64,000 nucleotides of DNA, taken from assembly GCF_021462405.1 (NCBI RefSeq), contig NZ_JAKEDU010000001.1:248001-312000 (forward strand), read 5' to 3'. This document shows, one piece after another, positions 37,901 through 46,652 of the stretch. A program made the position numbers and the translations under genes. The stretch comes from Thermus tengchongensis. GTDB lineage: Bacteria > Deinococcota > Deinococci > Deinococcales > Thermaceae. The first letter of the stretch is position 1. Each line of letters starts with the position of its first letter. The notes below the pieces were generated by a model. That model saw only the letters and a list, made by a program, of their open reading frames with translations. It did no database searches and was not told the DNA's origin.

Positions 37901-40900
37901 AGCACCAGATCCAGTCCCTCAGAGCCCAGCCTCCCCGACACCCCCTTTCCGGAAACCTCCACCTGGAATCCGGGAAGGCCCACCAAGGCAAGCTCCACCT
38001 CCCCGGAGCGGTACCGGCCCTGAAGCCACTCCCCGGGATACACCCCTTCGGCCCGAAGCTCCCCCAAGCCCTGGGGCAGGGGCCCGGCGTAGCGGTAGGC
38101 CAGGCGGAAGGGAGCGAGGTCCAACCGCCCCGAGAGGGGAAGCCCCTCCCCCACTAGGTCCAGGCCCAGCCCCGCTCCCCGGGCCAGGACCCCCCCATAC
38201 GGGCTGGAAAGCCTACCCTCCCCCGTGACCCTTCCCCGGTACCCCTCTTCCGCCAGGTAACGGTACTGGCCCTGGAAGGCCACATCCTGGTACGCCAGGC
38301 TTCCTGAAACCCAGACCTCGAGGCCCGGGCACCTCCCCAAGGGCCCCGGCAGGCAGAACCCTCCCTCCAAACGCCCCTGCCAGGCCCCCTCCCCCTGGAG
38401 CTGGAAGAGACCCGCCCCGAGGTCCACCCTTCCGGCGAGCCCCCCCTGAGGCAAGGGGTAGCGGAGGGTGAGGAGGCCGGAAAGCCCCTTCCGGTAGCGG
38501 GCCTCCCCCAGGAGCCTGGGCCCCTGGAAATCCCCCAAAACCTCCCCATCCCGGTACCCCACCGCCACCCTTTCCCCCAATACCTCCCCCGCCAGCTCCG
38601 CCCGCAGGGGCCATAGCCACGCCTTTCCGGAAAGCCTTCCCTCGGGGCGCTCCAGGCTTACCCTAAGGGCCTCCTGCCAGGGCCCATCCGCCTGGGCCTT
38701 AAGGCGCACGGGGAGGCCAAAGGGGGTAAGGTCCCGGTCCAGCTCTAGAAGAAGGTGCCCCTCCGCTAACCTAAGGCGGTAGCCCTCGGCCTCCCCCGCC
38801 AGGAAAAGGGCTTCCACCCCAGGCGGCCCACCCCGGTAGCGGTAGGCGAAGCGGAAGGGCAAGGCTTCCCCCTTCCCCAAGAGGCTTCCCTGGCCCTCCA
38901 ACTGGCCCAAGGGCTGACCCCGGGGAAGCCCAGACCACCCCGCTTGAAAACTGCCCTGGGCTTCCAGCTGGGCCTGGCCCAGCTCCAGGCGGTATTGGGC
39001 CTTTCCGGAAAGGAAGAGGTCCTCCAGGGTCGCTTCCGCCACCACCTCCCCCGGAAGGCCCTTGCCCTCCAGGGTAAGGTGCAAAGGCCCTTCCCCCTCC
39101 CCCTTTAGGAGAAGCCCATGCCCCTCCGCCCAAAGCCTTCCCCGGTACCCCTCCGGGCCCCAGGAAAGATCCACCCGAAGGGCCACTCCCTCCACCTCGC
39201 CCCCGCCCTGCGCCCAAAGGTGCCAGGCCCCGTCGTACCGGGCCCCCAAGGCCAGGGGCGCCTCCCAGGAGAGCTCCGCCCGGGTTCCTTCCCCCTCGAG
39301 GCGCAAGGGGCCCTCCTGCTCCAGGTAGCGGAGGCTCCTAAACCTTCCCTCCCCACGGTAGCGGCTCCCCTCAAAGGACCACGCCATCTCCCCTTCCCCG
39401 TAGGGCGAGGCGTGGCGCAGGCTACCCCGCCCCTTGAGGGCCAAGAGGTCCACTTGGCCCAAGAGCTCCGTTTCCCCAAACCCCTCCTGCCGGTAGCGGG
39501 CCTCCAAGGCGGCGCCCTCCAACGGGCCCTTCAGCCCAAGCTCCAGGGAGCCGTAGCGGAAGCCCCCCTCCACCACCCCCTGGAGCCCAGGCCCCAGGCG
39601 GAGCCTGCCCTCCCCGGCAAGCCCCCCTAGGCCCCAGAGCCTCCCTTCCCGGGGATTCCAGGCCAGGCCCGCATCCCTCTGGGGCAGGAACAGGCGGAGG
39701 ATCCCTTCCCGGTAGTCCAGGGCCAAGGGCTCCGCTCCGTAGCTCACCCGCACCCAAGCCTCCCCCTCGCCGGAAAGGGTCAGCCTGCCCTCTGCTCTTC
39801 CCGAAAGGGGAAGGCCAAAAACCTTGGCCAAGGGAGCCACCTCCTCCAGGGCAAACCGCACCTCCTCCCCCTTTAGCTCCGCCCTCCCCCCCTCCCACCT
39901 TAGGGCCAGGAAGGGCCTACCCTGGTATCCCCCCTGGAAGGCGAAGGGCAGGCCGGCAAGGTTCCCCTCCCCTTCCCCTGCCACCCGAAGCCCCTGGCCC
40001 TGGAAGCTCCCCGCAATCCTCCCCTCCCTGCCCCAGGCCGTGAAGGGCAAGGCCAGGCTACCCCGGTAGCGAAGCCCCTCCCCCTCGAGGGACAAAGGGC
40101 CCTGCAACCGGTAGCGAAGCCCCCCCTCCCCGGTCCACACCCGGCCCGAAAGGGGCAAGGTCCCCAGGTAGGGAAGCCAAGCCTCGCCGGAAAGCCCAAG
40201 GTTTAAGGCCTCCCAGGGCCCTCCTCCCTCCACCTGCAGGCGCACCCCCAGCCCATGGGCCTCGTAACTCCCCCACGCCGCCAAGGAAAGCCCTTCCGGG
40301 GAGACCTGGCCCTCCCCCCAGAGGTAGGGCCCCAAAAGCTCGGCCCGGGCGGCCAGGAGTCCCTCCCCGCTCAACAGGGCCTCCCCGTAGGGGCTTACCA
40401 GCCGTAGCCTCCCTCCCCGGGTACCCCAGGTGCCGCTGACCTTGGCGGCAAGCCCCCAGGGGGAAAGGTCAAAACCCTCTGCCTGGAGCAGGAGGGTTAG
40501 ACCCCCCTCATACCCCCCCAGGATCCTTAGGCCCGGAGCCTGGCCCTGCAGGCGAAGGTTGGCCCCCTTTCCCTCCAGGCGCACCCCCAATCCGACCCTT
40601 TCCGCACGGGCCTGGACCCGATAGGAAAGCCCTGGAAGATCCACTCCCCCCAAAAACCGAAGGCTCCCCAAGAGGGGTACCTCCCCCTGCCCCTCCACGG
40701 TCAAGGCCCGCCAGGCCCCCTGGGCCTCGAGGCGGCCGTAGGGGGTAGACAGGCTAAGCCGGCCCCCCTCCAGGGTGCCCTCCGCCTGGAACCTCCCCCT
40801 CAGGCCCCGGTAGCTCCAGGGGAGGTCCAGGCGGAAGGGGTACCCCTCGGCGAAGGCCAACCTCCCCACGCCGGGCACCTCTAGGCCTTTCCGGTCCAGG

Positions 40901-42990
40901 CGGAAGGCCAAGGGGGGCACCTCGAGGCCCTCCGGCAAGGGAGGGGTGAGCCGGCCCGCCACGCTAAGCTCCGGGTACACCTCCCCGCTTCCCCGGGCAT
41001 ACCCCTGAAGATCCGCCAGGAAAAGCCTGCTCCCCTCCCCTTTAAGCACCCCCGCCACCCACGGGCTTTCCACCCGGGCCTGGCCCCAGAACCCCCCGTC
41101 CCAGGCCAGGTCGGCCCAAAGGGAGAAGGGCCCCAGGTGGGCTTGTCCCTTCAGGCTTAAGCCCTTTTGGTAGCGCAGGAGAAGATCCTGGGCCTTAAGC
41201 CTCAGGCCCGGCTCCGGATCATAGGCCCCGGCAAAGGGGAGCTCCCCCAGTGGGGTCCGAAGCCTCCCCTTGATCTCTGCCCCCAGGCGGCGCAGATCCC
41301 CCTCCGCCTGCAGGTAGCGGCCCCTTAGGGCAAGCCTTCCCGAAAGTCCGCCATCCCGGTAAAGGGCCTGCCCGGAAAGGCGGAACTCGTCCAGGGCGCG
41401 GATGGGTAGGTCCCGCAGGCGCAGGGCCAAGGCCCCATCCCGGTACTCCCCTTCCCCATAGGGGCTCAGGAAGCGGAAGGCCTGCCCTTCCTGCCGCACC
41501 CGCAAGGGGAAGGCCGTGTAGGGAGAGGCGTAGCGCAAGGAGGCCTCCAGCCTCCCCGAGATGAGCCTGCCTCCCCCCTGGAGGCTTCCCACCACCAAGG
41601 GCGTGGCGCCCAGCTCCCAGCCCAGGCTGCCCCAGGTGCCCGAAAGGGTCAGGGGGCCAAGCCGCCCCCAGACCCGCTCCCCCTCCCCCGCCACCTGCCC
41701 CGAGAGATCCAGAGGCGGAAAGAGGGGCAGGCGCACCCCAGGGCTTTGCACCCGGGCCTGCCAGCGGCTACCCTGGCTTTGGAAGGCCACCTGGGCCCAT
41801 CCCTCCAGGGGCCTAGGCCAGGCCAGCCGGCCTTGGGCCTCCGTGCGGTTCCCCTCCCCCTTCAGGAAGACCCTGCTTCCCAAAGCGTCCTCGAGGCTTG
41901 CCCGGTAGCCCTGCCCCTCCAGGCCAAAGCCCAGCCGGTAGGTGCGGTCCCAAAGCCTTCCCTCCACCTCCGCCTTCAGGGAGAAGACCCGGTCGAAGGC
42001 AAGGGTTCCCCGGTGGCGGAAGGGCTCGGAGAGAAACCGCCCCTCCCCCAAAAACCTCCCCTTCACCCGAACCTGGTCCCAGCCCTCCCCCTCAAGCTGC
42101 AGTTCCCCATCCCCCTCCACCGGCAGTGAAAGGCGGTAGTGCCGGGCCAGGGCGGGAAGCCGGGGCCGGCCCGTGAGGGAGAAGCGGTAACGCTCCGCCT
42201 TCAGATCCACCTCGGCCCTTGCGGAAAGAGGCCCCTCCAGGCCCACCCCCCTTAGCTCCGCCTCCACCCGATCCTCCCTTAGGCGGATGGGCCCCGCCAC
42301 CTGGGTGAGGGTGAAGCCCACCAGCTCCACCACCCCTCCTTCCACTTGGGCTTCCCCTTCCACGCCGGAGGATAGGAGGCGGAAGACCCCGGAAAGCCTT
42401 CCCCCCTTAAGCCCCGGGTAGAAGAAGGAAAGCCCTGCCACCTCGCCCCGATAGCGCACCTCCCAGGCGGAAAGATCCCGGGCCAAAGCATGCGCCTCCC
42501 CTTGGAAGCTCCCCCCGGGAAGCCGGGCGATAAAGGTATAGGGGTCTTCCCCGGCCAAGGTGAGTCGCACGGGGGGCAGGAAAAGCCTCCGCCCTTTGGG
42601 AAGCTCCACCTGGGTATCCTCCAGGCGGAGCTGCCGGAAGACCACCCGGATGGCGGGGGGCGGCCCAGGCCGTTCCGGGATCAAGGCTTCCCAGGTGGGC
42701 TTAAGCCTCGCACCCCTAAGGACCAAGGACACGGGGAGTTCCCTGCGAAGAAGCCCCAGAAGGTCGTAGCCCAGGCGCACCTCCTGGGCCTCGAGGGCCA
42801 CGCCCTCCCCCCTCAAGGCCACCCCTCTCAGGCGGAGGCCGAAGAGGAGGTGGCCCCGCACCTCCCCCACCTGCCCCTGGAAGCCCGAAAGGGCAAGCCA
42901 CCGCTCCACGGCAAGCCGCAAAAGGGGCGGCCAAGCCAAAAGGAGAAGGGCCAGGACCAGGCCCAGCAGGAGGAGAAGCGCCCGCCGCAT
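34909..42990 (-). CDS. tamB: Very large TamB/AsmA-like protein (DUF490 C-terminus)
   Basis: 2693 aa, about twice the usual TamB length. One N-terminal signal anchor (MRRALLLLLGLVLALLLLAW), then about 2,300 residues of repeating short beta strands rich in Gly, Leu and Glu (typical 'LRLEGEG..Y.GRL' pattern) that should form a long beta-taco, and a C-terminal DUF490 domain (about residues 2350-2693) with the family stretch TSDPPLTEPEIYALLTLG, ending in a Trp. TamB and relatives span the periplasm to bring outer-membrane proteins or phospholipids to the outer membrane. The uncommon length may match the thick, multilayer Thermus envelope. Start ATG 42990 is 8 nt after a -10 box. Partner candidate: the BamA-family protein at 47526. 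Confidence 0.9.
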   Translation of the reverse strand: MRRALLLLLGLVLALLLLAWPPLLRLAVERWLALSGFQGQVGEVRGHLLFGLRLRGVALRGEGVALEAQEVRLGYDLLGLLRRELPVSLVLRGARLKPTWEALIPERPGPPPAIRVVFRQLRLEDTQVELPKGRRLFLPPVRLTLAGEDPYTFIARLPGGSFQGEAHALARDLSAWEVRYRGEVAGLSFFYPGLKGGRLSGVFRLLSSGVEGEAQVEGGVVELVGFTLTQVAGPIRLREDRVEAELRGVGLEGPLSARAEVDLKAERYRFSLTGRPRLPALARHYRLSLPVEGDGELQLEGEGWDQVRVKGRFLGEGRFLSEPFRHRGTLAFDRVFSLKAEVEGRLWDRTYRLGFGLEGQGYRASLEDALGSRVFLKGEGNRTEAQGRLAWPRPLEGWAQVAFQSQGSRWQARVQSPGVRLPLFPPLDLSGQVAGEGERVWGRLGPLTLSGTWGSLGWELGATPLVVGSLQGGGRLISGRLEASLRYASPYTAFPLRVRQEGQAFRFLSPYGEGEYRDGALALRLRDLPIRALDEFRLSGQALYRDGGLSGRLALRGRYLQAEGDLRRLGAEIKGRLRTPLGELPFAGAYDPEPGLRLKAQDLLLRYQKGLSLKGQAHLGPFSLWADLAWDGGFWGQARVESPWVAGVLKGEGSRLFLADLQGYARGSGEVYPELSVAGRLTPPLPEGLEVPPLAFRLDRKGLEVPGVGRLAFAEGYPFRLDLPWSYRGLRGRFQAEGTLEGGRLSLSTPYGRLEAQGAWRALTVEGQGEVPLLGSLRFLGGVDLPGLSYRVQARAERVGLGVRLEGKGANLRLQGQAPGLRILGGYEGGLTLLLQAEGFDLSPWGLAAKVSGTWGTRGGRLRLVSPYGEALLSGEGLLAARAELLGPYLWGEGQVSPEGLSLAAWGSYEAHGLGVRLQVEGGGPWEALNLGLSGEAWLPYLGTLPLSGRVWTGEGGLRYRLQGPLSLEGEGLRYRGSLALPFTAWGREGRIAGSFQGQGLRVAGEGEGNLAGLPFAFQGGYQGRPFLALRWEGGRAELKGEEVRFALEEVAPLAKVFGLPLSGRAEGRLTLSGEGEAWVRVSYGAEPLALDYREGILRLFLPQRDAGLAWNPREGRLWGLGGLAGEGRLRLGPGLQGVVEGGFRYGSLELGLKGPLEGAALEARYRQEGFGETELLGQVDLLALKGRGSLRHASPYGEGEMAWSFEGSRYRGEGRFRSLRYLEQEGPLRLEGEGTRAELSWEAPLALGARYDGAWHLWAQGGGEVEGVALRVDLSWGPEGYRGRLWAEGHGLLLKGEGEGPLHLTLEGKGLPGEVVAEATLEDLFLSGKAQYRLELGQAQLEAQGSFQAGWSGLPRGQPLGQLEGQGSLLGKGEALPFRFAYRYRGGPPGVEALFLAGEAEGYRLRLAEGHLLLELDRDLTPFGLPVRLKAQADGPWQEALRVSLERPEGRLSGKAWLWPLRAELAGEVLGERVAVGYRDGEVLGDFQGPRLLGEARYRKGLSGLLTLRYPLPQGGLAGRVDLGAGLFQLQGEGAWQGRLEGGFCLPGPLGRCPGLEVWVSGSLAYQDVAFQGQYRYLAEEGYRGRVTGEGRLSSPYGGVLARGAGLGLDLVGEGLPLSGRLDLAPFRLAYRYAGPLPQGLGELRAEGVYPGEWLQGRYRSGEVELALVGLPGFQVEVSGKGVSGRLGSEGLDLVLQGFAYGPLSLSGKVAGPWREVGLDLFLQAFGRQAQARGRYGEEGLSLAFRGDLEGEVAWKETWRGRVAFKEGSLQLSGRGFPELSGEVLGERVRLAWPLLQVGEVRLDLAARQAEGEGRILKALLPGGLALRGEGESLQLGYQVPGLGLPLEGSLDLKELALTLTSPQGEGALRYAGAKVEGTLTLDLLGVTVRFQGEGDRVRLSGAHPAFPWWVAGAGRLEGEVDLLGTYRLLYRAGEQVVELSGKLPQAHLEAQGPYLSGSLSYPPAGELRVDLPLPPLESRFRGRVFGEGYRVEGVLEGAVGRILAEGRLLPLEGGLRLERASLEDFLGRYAPYLKGEVSGELALKGGQAKAQLEGKAEVAGVQVPFLFAGTVGPGLVRGEGRFGQSPFRVDLGGDRLDLSASLRGFPLHLLLMAVAGPLEGEAYWTGAVRLRLPLSQPLRGEGVLVGEALRFVGGGDELKGQAVFRLEGGRILVDRLRLVGRGSWEGGGYWSPEGSDLYLSLKDTVFTPVLQVVPPLKPYRPEGSGSLLLRLRGEGFQVEFKDFRFRLGPVAGYLPQGLLSLNGGAKAEGELLLSAPFPGRARLGLEGQLEDFRVTAKGEVSLPGLKEATPAEVAFRYPGYGVEIHLGEAQAQGTLFPLRLAGYGRLPLYYPQYYLQEGLLDVKSFFLYEDKGTYHLTGNAEVLRARLALPEAQTRQLSREGVALQAPGEKPAPVPLVFEGVRVYAERGVLVQESLAQGELKGEVFLGGSYADPYLSGQVEALWGNFRLWDSLFALDPAGSFLRFSPDRGILPQFQLKAQAETRGHKVFLEAAGEFLRENGRVKVRLEPHFTSDPPLTEPEIYALLTLGTPDVTRLAETLPQAALGAALENLVLGQLERELARSLGLDRFQVQLPVLQGGDLQETRFSVGKYLSPELFLGYELDLRGEQTLSAQYRRDGLTFSLGSTFLPGDGRLARFTFTLGYDLTPALGLSFSLEAADTTRFSVGALYRW

Positions 42991-42998
42991 CCCCAACT

Positions 42999-43044
42999 AG
43001 CATAGGCAGCGGAGATGAAAACCGCGTGGCAAGGAGGCTAAAAT
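42999..43044. promoter_or_regulatory. Divergent -10 boxes for the TamB-like gene and acyP
   Basis: Minus strand TATGCT (43004-42999), 8 nt before the ATG at 42990. Plus strand TAAAAT (43039-43044), 6 nt before the ATG at 43051. Both look leaderless. Confidence 0.55.
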
Positions 43045-43050
43045 GCCACC

Positions 43051-43317
43051 ATGCCGCGCCTGGTGGCCTTGGTCAAGGGAAGGGTGCAGGGGGTGGGGTA
43101 CCGGGCCTTCGCCCAGAAGAAAGCCTTAGAGCTGGGGCTTTCCGGCTATGCGGAGAACCTGCCGGACGGCCGGGTGGAGGTGGTGGCGGAGGGGCCCAAA
43201 GAGGACCTCCTCGTCTTCCTCCGGCACCTCCAAGAGGGCCCCCGCCTGGCCCGGGTGGAGGGGGTGGAGGTCCAGTGGGCCGAGGAAACCGGCCTAAAGG
43301 GGTTTTACGTGTACTGA
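43051..43317 (+). CDS. acyP: Acylphosphatase
   Basis: Hydrolyses acyl phosphates. 88 aa. Family signature [18 protein letters not shown] with catalytic Arg (GVGYRAF, Arg18), and [17 protein letters not shown] with catalytic Asn near residue 36. Tail overlaps hflX on the other strand by 13 nt. Confidence 0.95.
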   Translation: MPRLVALVKGRVQGVGYRAFAQKKALELGLSGYAENLPDGRVEVVAEGPKEDLLVFLRHLQEGPRLARVEGVEVQWAEETGLKGFYVY

Positions 43318-44987
43318 GGGGCCTGGGCCCAGGGCTGGGGCCGAACCCCCACCCTTAGGAGGGCCTCCGCCAGGGCCTCCCTGAGCTCCGAAACCCCCGT
43401 GCCCTTCAAGGCGGAAACCGGTACCCCGCCCAGCTTCTCCCGCAGGTAGAAGAGGTCATAGGGGGCCGCCCGGTCCGCCTTGGAGAGGGCCAGGACCCGG
43501 GGTGCTTCCACCCCCAGCTTCGCCAGAAGCTCCTCCACCACCCGGTACCGCCCCATGGCCCCTTCCTCTGAGGCATCCAGGACGTGGATGAGAAGATCAG
43601 CCTCCCGCACCTCCTCGAGGGTGGCCCGGAAGGCGGTGAGGAGTTCCTTGGGCATCTGGCGGATGAAGCCCACGGTGTCCGTGAAGAGCACCTCCCCCAC
43701 CCCCGGCAGGAAGCCCCGGCGGGTGAGGGGCCTTAGGGTGGCGAAGAGCTTGTCCTCCCCCGGCTCCCCACCCCGGGCGAGGGCGGAGAGGAGGGTGGTC
43801 TTGCCGGCGTTGGTGTAGCCCACCACCGCGATGAGGGGCACCCCCCGGCGCTTCCTTTGCCTCCTCGCCTCCTCCCGGCGCCGGGTGAAGGCCTCCAGCT
43901 TGTGGCTCAGGTGGACGATGCGCTCCTGGAGCCTTCTCCGGTCCACCTCCAGCTTGGTTTCCCCCGGCCCCCGGGTGCCGATCCCACCCCCCAGGCGGCT
44001 CATCTCCTTCCCCTTCCCCACCAGGCGGGGGAGGAGGTAGCGGAGCTGGGCCAGCTCCACCTGGGCCTGGGCCTCGGGGGTTTTGGCGTGCAGGGCGAAG
44101 ATGTCCAGGATGAGCTGGGTGCGGTCCAGGACCTTGAGGCCCGTGGCCCGCTCGATCTCCCGGGCCTGGGTGGGGGTGAGCTCCAGGCCGAAGATGAGGG
44201 TGGAGGCGTTTTCGTGGTAGGCGAGGCTCTTGAGCTCCTCCAGCTTGCCCAGGCCCACCAGATACCGGGGGTCCAGGTGGGGGCGGAAGACCAGGACCTT
44301 TTTCACGGGAACCCCGCCGGCGGTGCGGGTGAGCTCGGCAAGCTCCGACAGATAGGCCTCCGCCTCTGGCCCTTCACCCCGGTCCACCCCCACCAGAATG
44401 GCCCGCTCCCCGCTCCCGTCCAGAAGCTCCCGCACCCGGGCCTGGCGGGCCAGCTCCTCCTCCAGGGCCTCCACCTCCGCCTTATGGTCAAAATCCAGGT
44501 ACTGGAAGTAGGGCTTGGGAGGAAGGATGCGCCAGTCCTCCGTAACGTGTTCCCATCTGGAAGCAGCCAGGGCCTTGGGCGGGGAGAGAAAGGCCAGGTG
44601 CAGGGTGGTAGGCCTCCCGTCCTCCACCTCCAAGGCCGCCAAACTGTCCAGCCGGTTCAGGAAAAGCACCGAGAGGTCGGGGCGGGAAAGCCCTCCCTTG
44701 GCCAGGTGGGTGTGGAGGAGCCGGAAGCCCGATAGCCGCCTCTCCCCCCTGGCCCCCTCGGGGATGGGCAGGTCCTTGGCGTCGCCCACCCCCACCCGCA
44801 CCACCCGGCCCTCCCGGTCCAGGAGGAGGCTTACGGGCCTCCCGATCTCCTGGGAAAGCCCGGCCAGGGCCTGGGCCAGCTCGGGGGTGAGAACCCGGTC
44901 TGCGGGAACCCGCCTGCGGTACAGGTTGGAAAGCCTCTTCAGCTCGCTCTTCTTGAGCCCCTCGGTCTTGCCGAAGATCTTCTCCAA
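43305..44987 (-). CDS. hflX: GTPase HflX with long N-terminal extension
   Basis: Ribosome-binding GTPase that splits stalled ribosomes, known as a heat-stress factor. 560 aa; about 190 residues longer at the N-terminus than E. coli HflX, including [21 protein letters not shown] and a globular domain. HflX core: VGRGKLEEL-like [29 protein letters not shown]; GTPase motifs [16 protein letters not shown] (G1), FTDTVGFI (G3), ALSKAD (G4). TTG start, 9 nt after -10 TATACT. Confidence 0.94.
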   Translation of the reverse strand: MEKIFGKTEGLKKSELKRLSNLYRRRVPADRVLTPELAQALAGLSQEIGRPVSLLLDREGRVVRVGVGDAKDLPIPEGARGERRLSGFRLLHTHLAKGGLSRPDLSVLFLNRLDSLAALEVEDGRPTTLHLAFLSPPKALAASRWEHVTEDWRILPPKPYFQYLDFDHKAEVEALEEELARQARVRELLDGSGERAILVGVDRGEGPEAEAYLSELAELTRTAGGVPVKKVLVFRPHLDPRYLVGLGKLEELKSLAYHENASTLIFGLELTPTQAREIERATGLKVLDRTQLILDIFALHAKTPEAQAQVELAQLRYLLPRLVGKGKEMSRLGGGIGTRGPGETKLEVDRRRLQERIVHLSHKLEAFTRRREEARRQRKRRGVPLIAVVGYTNAGKTTLLSALARGGEPGEDKLFATLRPLTRRGFLPGVGEVLFTDTVGFIRQMPKELLTAFRATLEEVREADLLIHVLDASEEGAMGRYRVVEELLAKLGVEAPRVLALSKADRAAPYDLFYLREKLGGVPVSALKGTGVSELREALAEALLRVGVRPQPWAQAPQYT

Positions 44988-44996
44988 TGCCCCCCC

Positions 44997-45029
44997 AGTA
45001 TACCAAAAAACCGCCCCTGGCCCTAGATT
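44997..45029. promoter_or_regulatory. Divergent -10 boxes for hflX and the DUF218 gene
   Basis: Minus strand TATACT (45002-44997), 9 nt before TTG of hflX. Plus strand TAGATT (45024-45029), 7 nt before GTG at 45037. Confidence 0.5.
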
Positions 45030-45036
45030 GAAAAAG

Positions 45037-45612
45037 GTGCGCTGGCTTGCCCTGGCCCTCCTCCTGGCCCCAGCCGTGGCCCAGCCCGGCTACAGCTGGA
45101 TCGTGGTCCTGGGGGCGGCCCAGTACGGGGGCAGGCCTTCCCCCGCCCTGGAAAGGCGCCTCGAGGCCGCCCTCGTCCTCTACCGCCAGGGCCTGGCCCC
45201 CAGGGTGGCGGTGGCAGGGGGCAGGCTCCCCGGGGACCGGTACAGCGAGGGGGAGGTGGGTTGCCGCTACTTGGGGAGCAAAGGCATACCCCGGGAGGCC
45301 CTCCTCTGCGAAACCCAAAGCCAGACCACCTACGAGAACCTCCTCTTCCTCAAGCCCCACCTTTCCGGGCGCATCCTCCTGGTCACCGACGCCCCCCACC
45401 TGCCCCGGGCCCTTTTTCTGGCCCGGCTTCTGGGCCTAAAGGCGGAGGGCCACCCGGTGGAGGGATCCTACCCCCTGGGGTACTGGCTGAAGGAGGCCCT
45501 TTACCGCCTGTGGCTCTATCTGGGCTTAAAACCCCTCCCCGGAGGGCACGGCCTCAGGAGCCCCCCTCCAGATGCCTCAAGGAATCCAGGTACCCCTGCA
45601 AAAGGGCCTTGA
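45037..45612 (+). CDS. Exported DUF218 (YdcF/SanA-like) protein
   Basis: 191 aa. Signal peptide MRWLALALLLAPAVAQPG; DUF218 core SWIVVLGAAQYGGRPSPALERRLEAAL, AVAGGRLPGDRYSEGE, and TTYENLLFLKPHL..ILLVTDAPHLPRALFLARLLGL. Related proteins affect envelope integrity; the chemical role is not known. Start GTG chosen from the -10 box; a TTG three codons upstream is also possible. Its last 59 nt overlap the convergent DivIVA-like gene, an unusually long coding overlap. Confidence 0.82.
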   Translation: MRWLALALLLAPAVAQPGYSWIVVLGAAQYGGRPSPALERRLEAALVLYRQGLAPRVAVAGGRLPGDRYSEGEVGCRYLGSKGIPREALLCETQSQTTYENLLFLKPHLSGRILLVTDAPHLPRALFLARLLGLKAEGHPVEGSYPLGYWLKEALYRLWLYLGLKPLPGGHGLRSPPPDASRNPGTPAKGP

Positions 45613-46006
45613 ACTGCGCTGCGAAAAGGGCTTTCTCCTGCCTAATCCGCTCCACCTCCCCCTTCAAGCGCTTCAGCTCCTCCGCCGCCTCCCTTAGCAC
45701 CTGGTCCTTGGCCGCCAGGGCTTCCTTCTTGATCAGCTCCGCCTCCCGTTCCGCCTGGGCCTTGAGCTCGCGGGCGATGCGCTCCGCGGCCACCACCGCC
45801 CGCTTCAGCTCCCCTTCCGCCTCCTTCAGGCGGGCCACCTCCTCCTCCAGGGCCCTAAGCCTCTCCTTGAGCCCCTCGTTCTCCTGGATGAGGCCCTCCA
45901 TGACCTCGGCCACCCGGGCCAAATAGCTCCTCACCGCCTCTTTTTGGTAGCCGCGAAGCCCCGTGGGGAACTCCTGGTAGCGCACGTCCAAGGGCGTTAG
46001 GTCCAT
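45554..46006 (-). CDS. DivIVA-like coiled-coil protein
   Basis: 150 aa when begun at ATG 46006 (MDLTPLDVRYQEFPTGLRGYQ). The N-terminal segment with TPLDVRYQEFPTGLRGY is the DivIVA lipid-binding motif, followed by coiled coil from about residue 25 to 140. DivIVA proteins mark curved membranes at poles and septa. It lies beside the YggS-like gene, a neighbour of divIVA in many genomes. An ATG two codons upstream is also possible. Confidence 0.85.
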   Translation of the reverse strand: MDLTPLDVRYQEFPTGLRGYQKEAVRSYLARVAEVMEGLIQENEGLKERLRALEEEVARLKEAEGELKRAVVAAERIARELKAQAEREAELIKKEALAAKDQVLREAAEELKRLKGEVERIRQEKALFAAQFKALLQGYLDSLRHLEGGS

Positions 46007-46013
46007 GTGCACC

Positions 46014-46649
46014 TCAGTCTACAAAAAGGGCCCGGCCCACCCGCACCAGGGTGGCCCCCTCCTCGATGGCGATGGGGAAATCGTCGGACATGCCCATGGA
46101 GCGCTCGGGAAGGCCATAGCGGTCGGCGAGCTCCGAAAGCCTCCGGAAGATGGGGCGGACCACAGCCTCAGGACCCACCGGGGGCACGGTCATGAGGCCC
46201 AGGACCTCCAAGTGCGCCATCTCCCGCACCCGGGCCAGGGCCTCGGGCAGTTCCTCCTCCAAAAACCCGTGCTTCTGGGGCTCCCGGCCCAGGTTCACCT
46301 CCACCAGGACCCTAAGCCTCACCCCCACCTTCTCCCCCACCCGGTCCAGGGCCTCCGCCAGGCGCAGGGAGTCCAGGGAGTGGATAAGGGCGAACCGGGG
46401 GGCGAACTTGGCCTTGTTGCGCTGCAGGGGACCGATAAAGTGCCACTCCGCCTCTAGAAGCTCCATCTTCTTCAAGGCCTCCTGCACCCGGCTTTCCCCC
46501 AAGGGGAAGGGGCCGTAGCGGAGGACCTTCTCCTGGATCTCCTCCACGCTCCTCCCCTTGGTCACCGCCACCAGGCGCACCCCCTTGGGATCCCGCCCCG
46601 CGCGGCGGCAGGCGGCCTCCATGGCTTCGAGGACCTGGGGAAGCCCCAT
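46014..46649 (-). CDS. YggS/PROSC-family PLP-binding protein
   Basis: 211 aa alanine-racemase-like TIM barrel that keeps pyridoxal phosphate homeostasis. PLP lysine in LVAVTKGRSVEEI (about Lys31), then GESRVQEALKKM, WHFIGPLQRNKAK, SLDSLRLA, and SMGMSDDFPIAIEEGATLVRVGRALF. Shorter than average at the C-terminus, but all motifs are present. 4 nt after the purine nucleoside phosphorylase gene. Confidence 0.94.
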   Translation of the reverse strand: MGLPQVLEAMEAACRRAGRDPKGVRLVAVTKGRSVEEIQEKVLRYGPFPLGESRVQEALKKMELLEAEWHFIGPLQRNKAKFAPRFALIHSLDSLRLAEALDRVGEKVGVRLRVLVEVNLGREPQKHGFLEEELPEALARVREMAHLEVLGLMTVPPVGPEAVVRPIFRRLSELADRYGLPERSMGMSDDFPIAIEEGATLVRVGRALFVD

Positions 46650-46652
46650 GGC

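Noticed and set aside
34909-42990. Splitting the 8-kb TamB-like gene into several genes
   Set aside because: One uninterrupted frame with a single signal anchor at the start and a DUF490 domain at the end. The plus-strand and other-frame open stretches are shadows.
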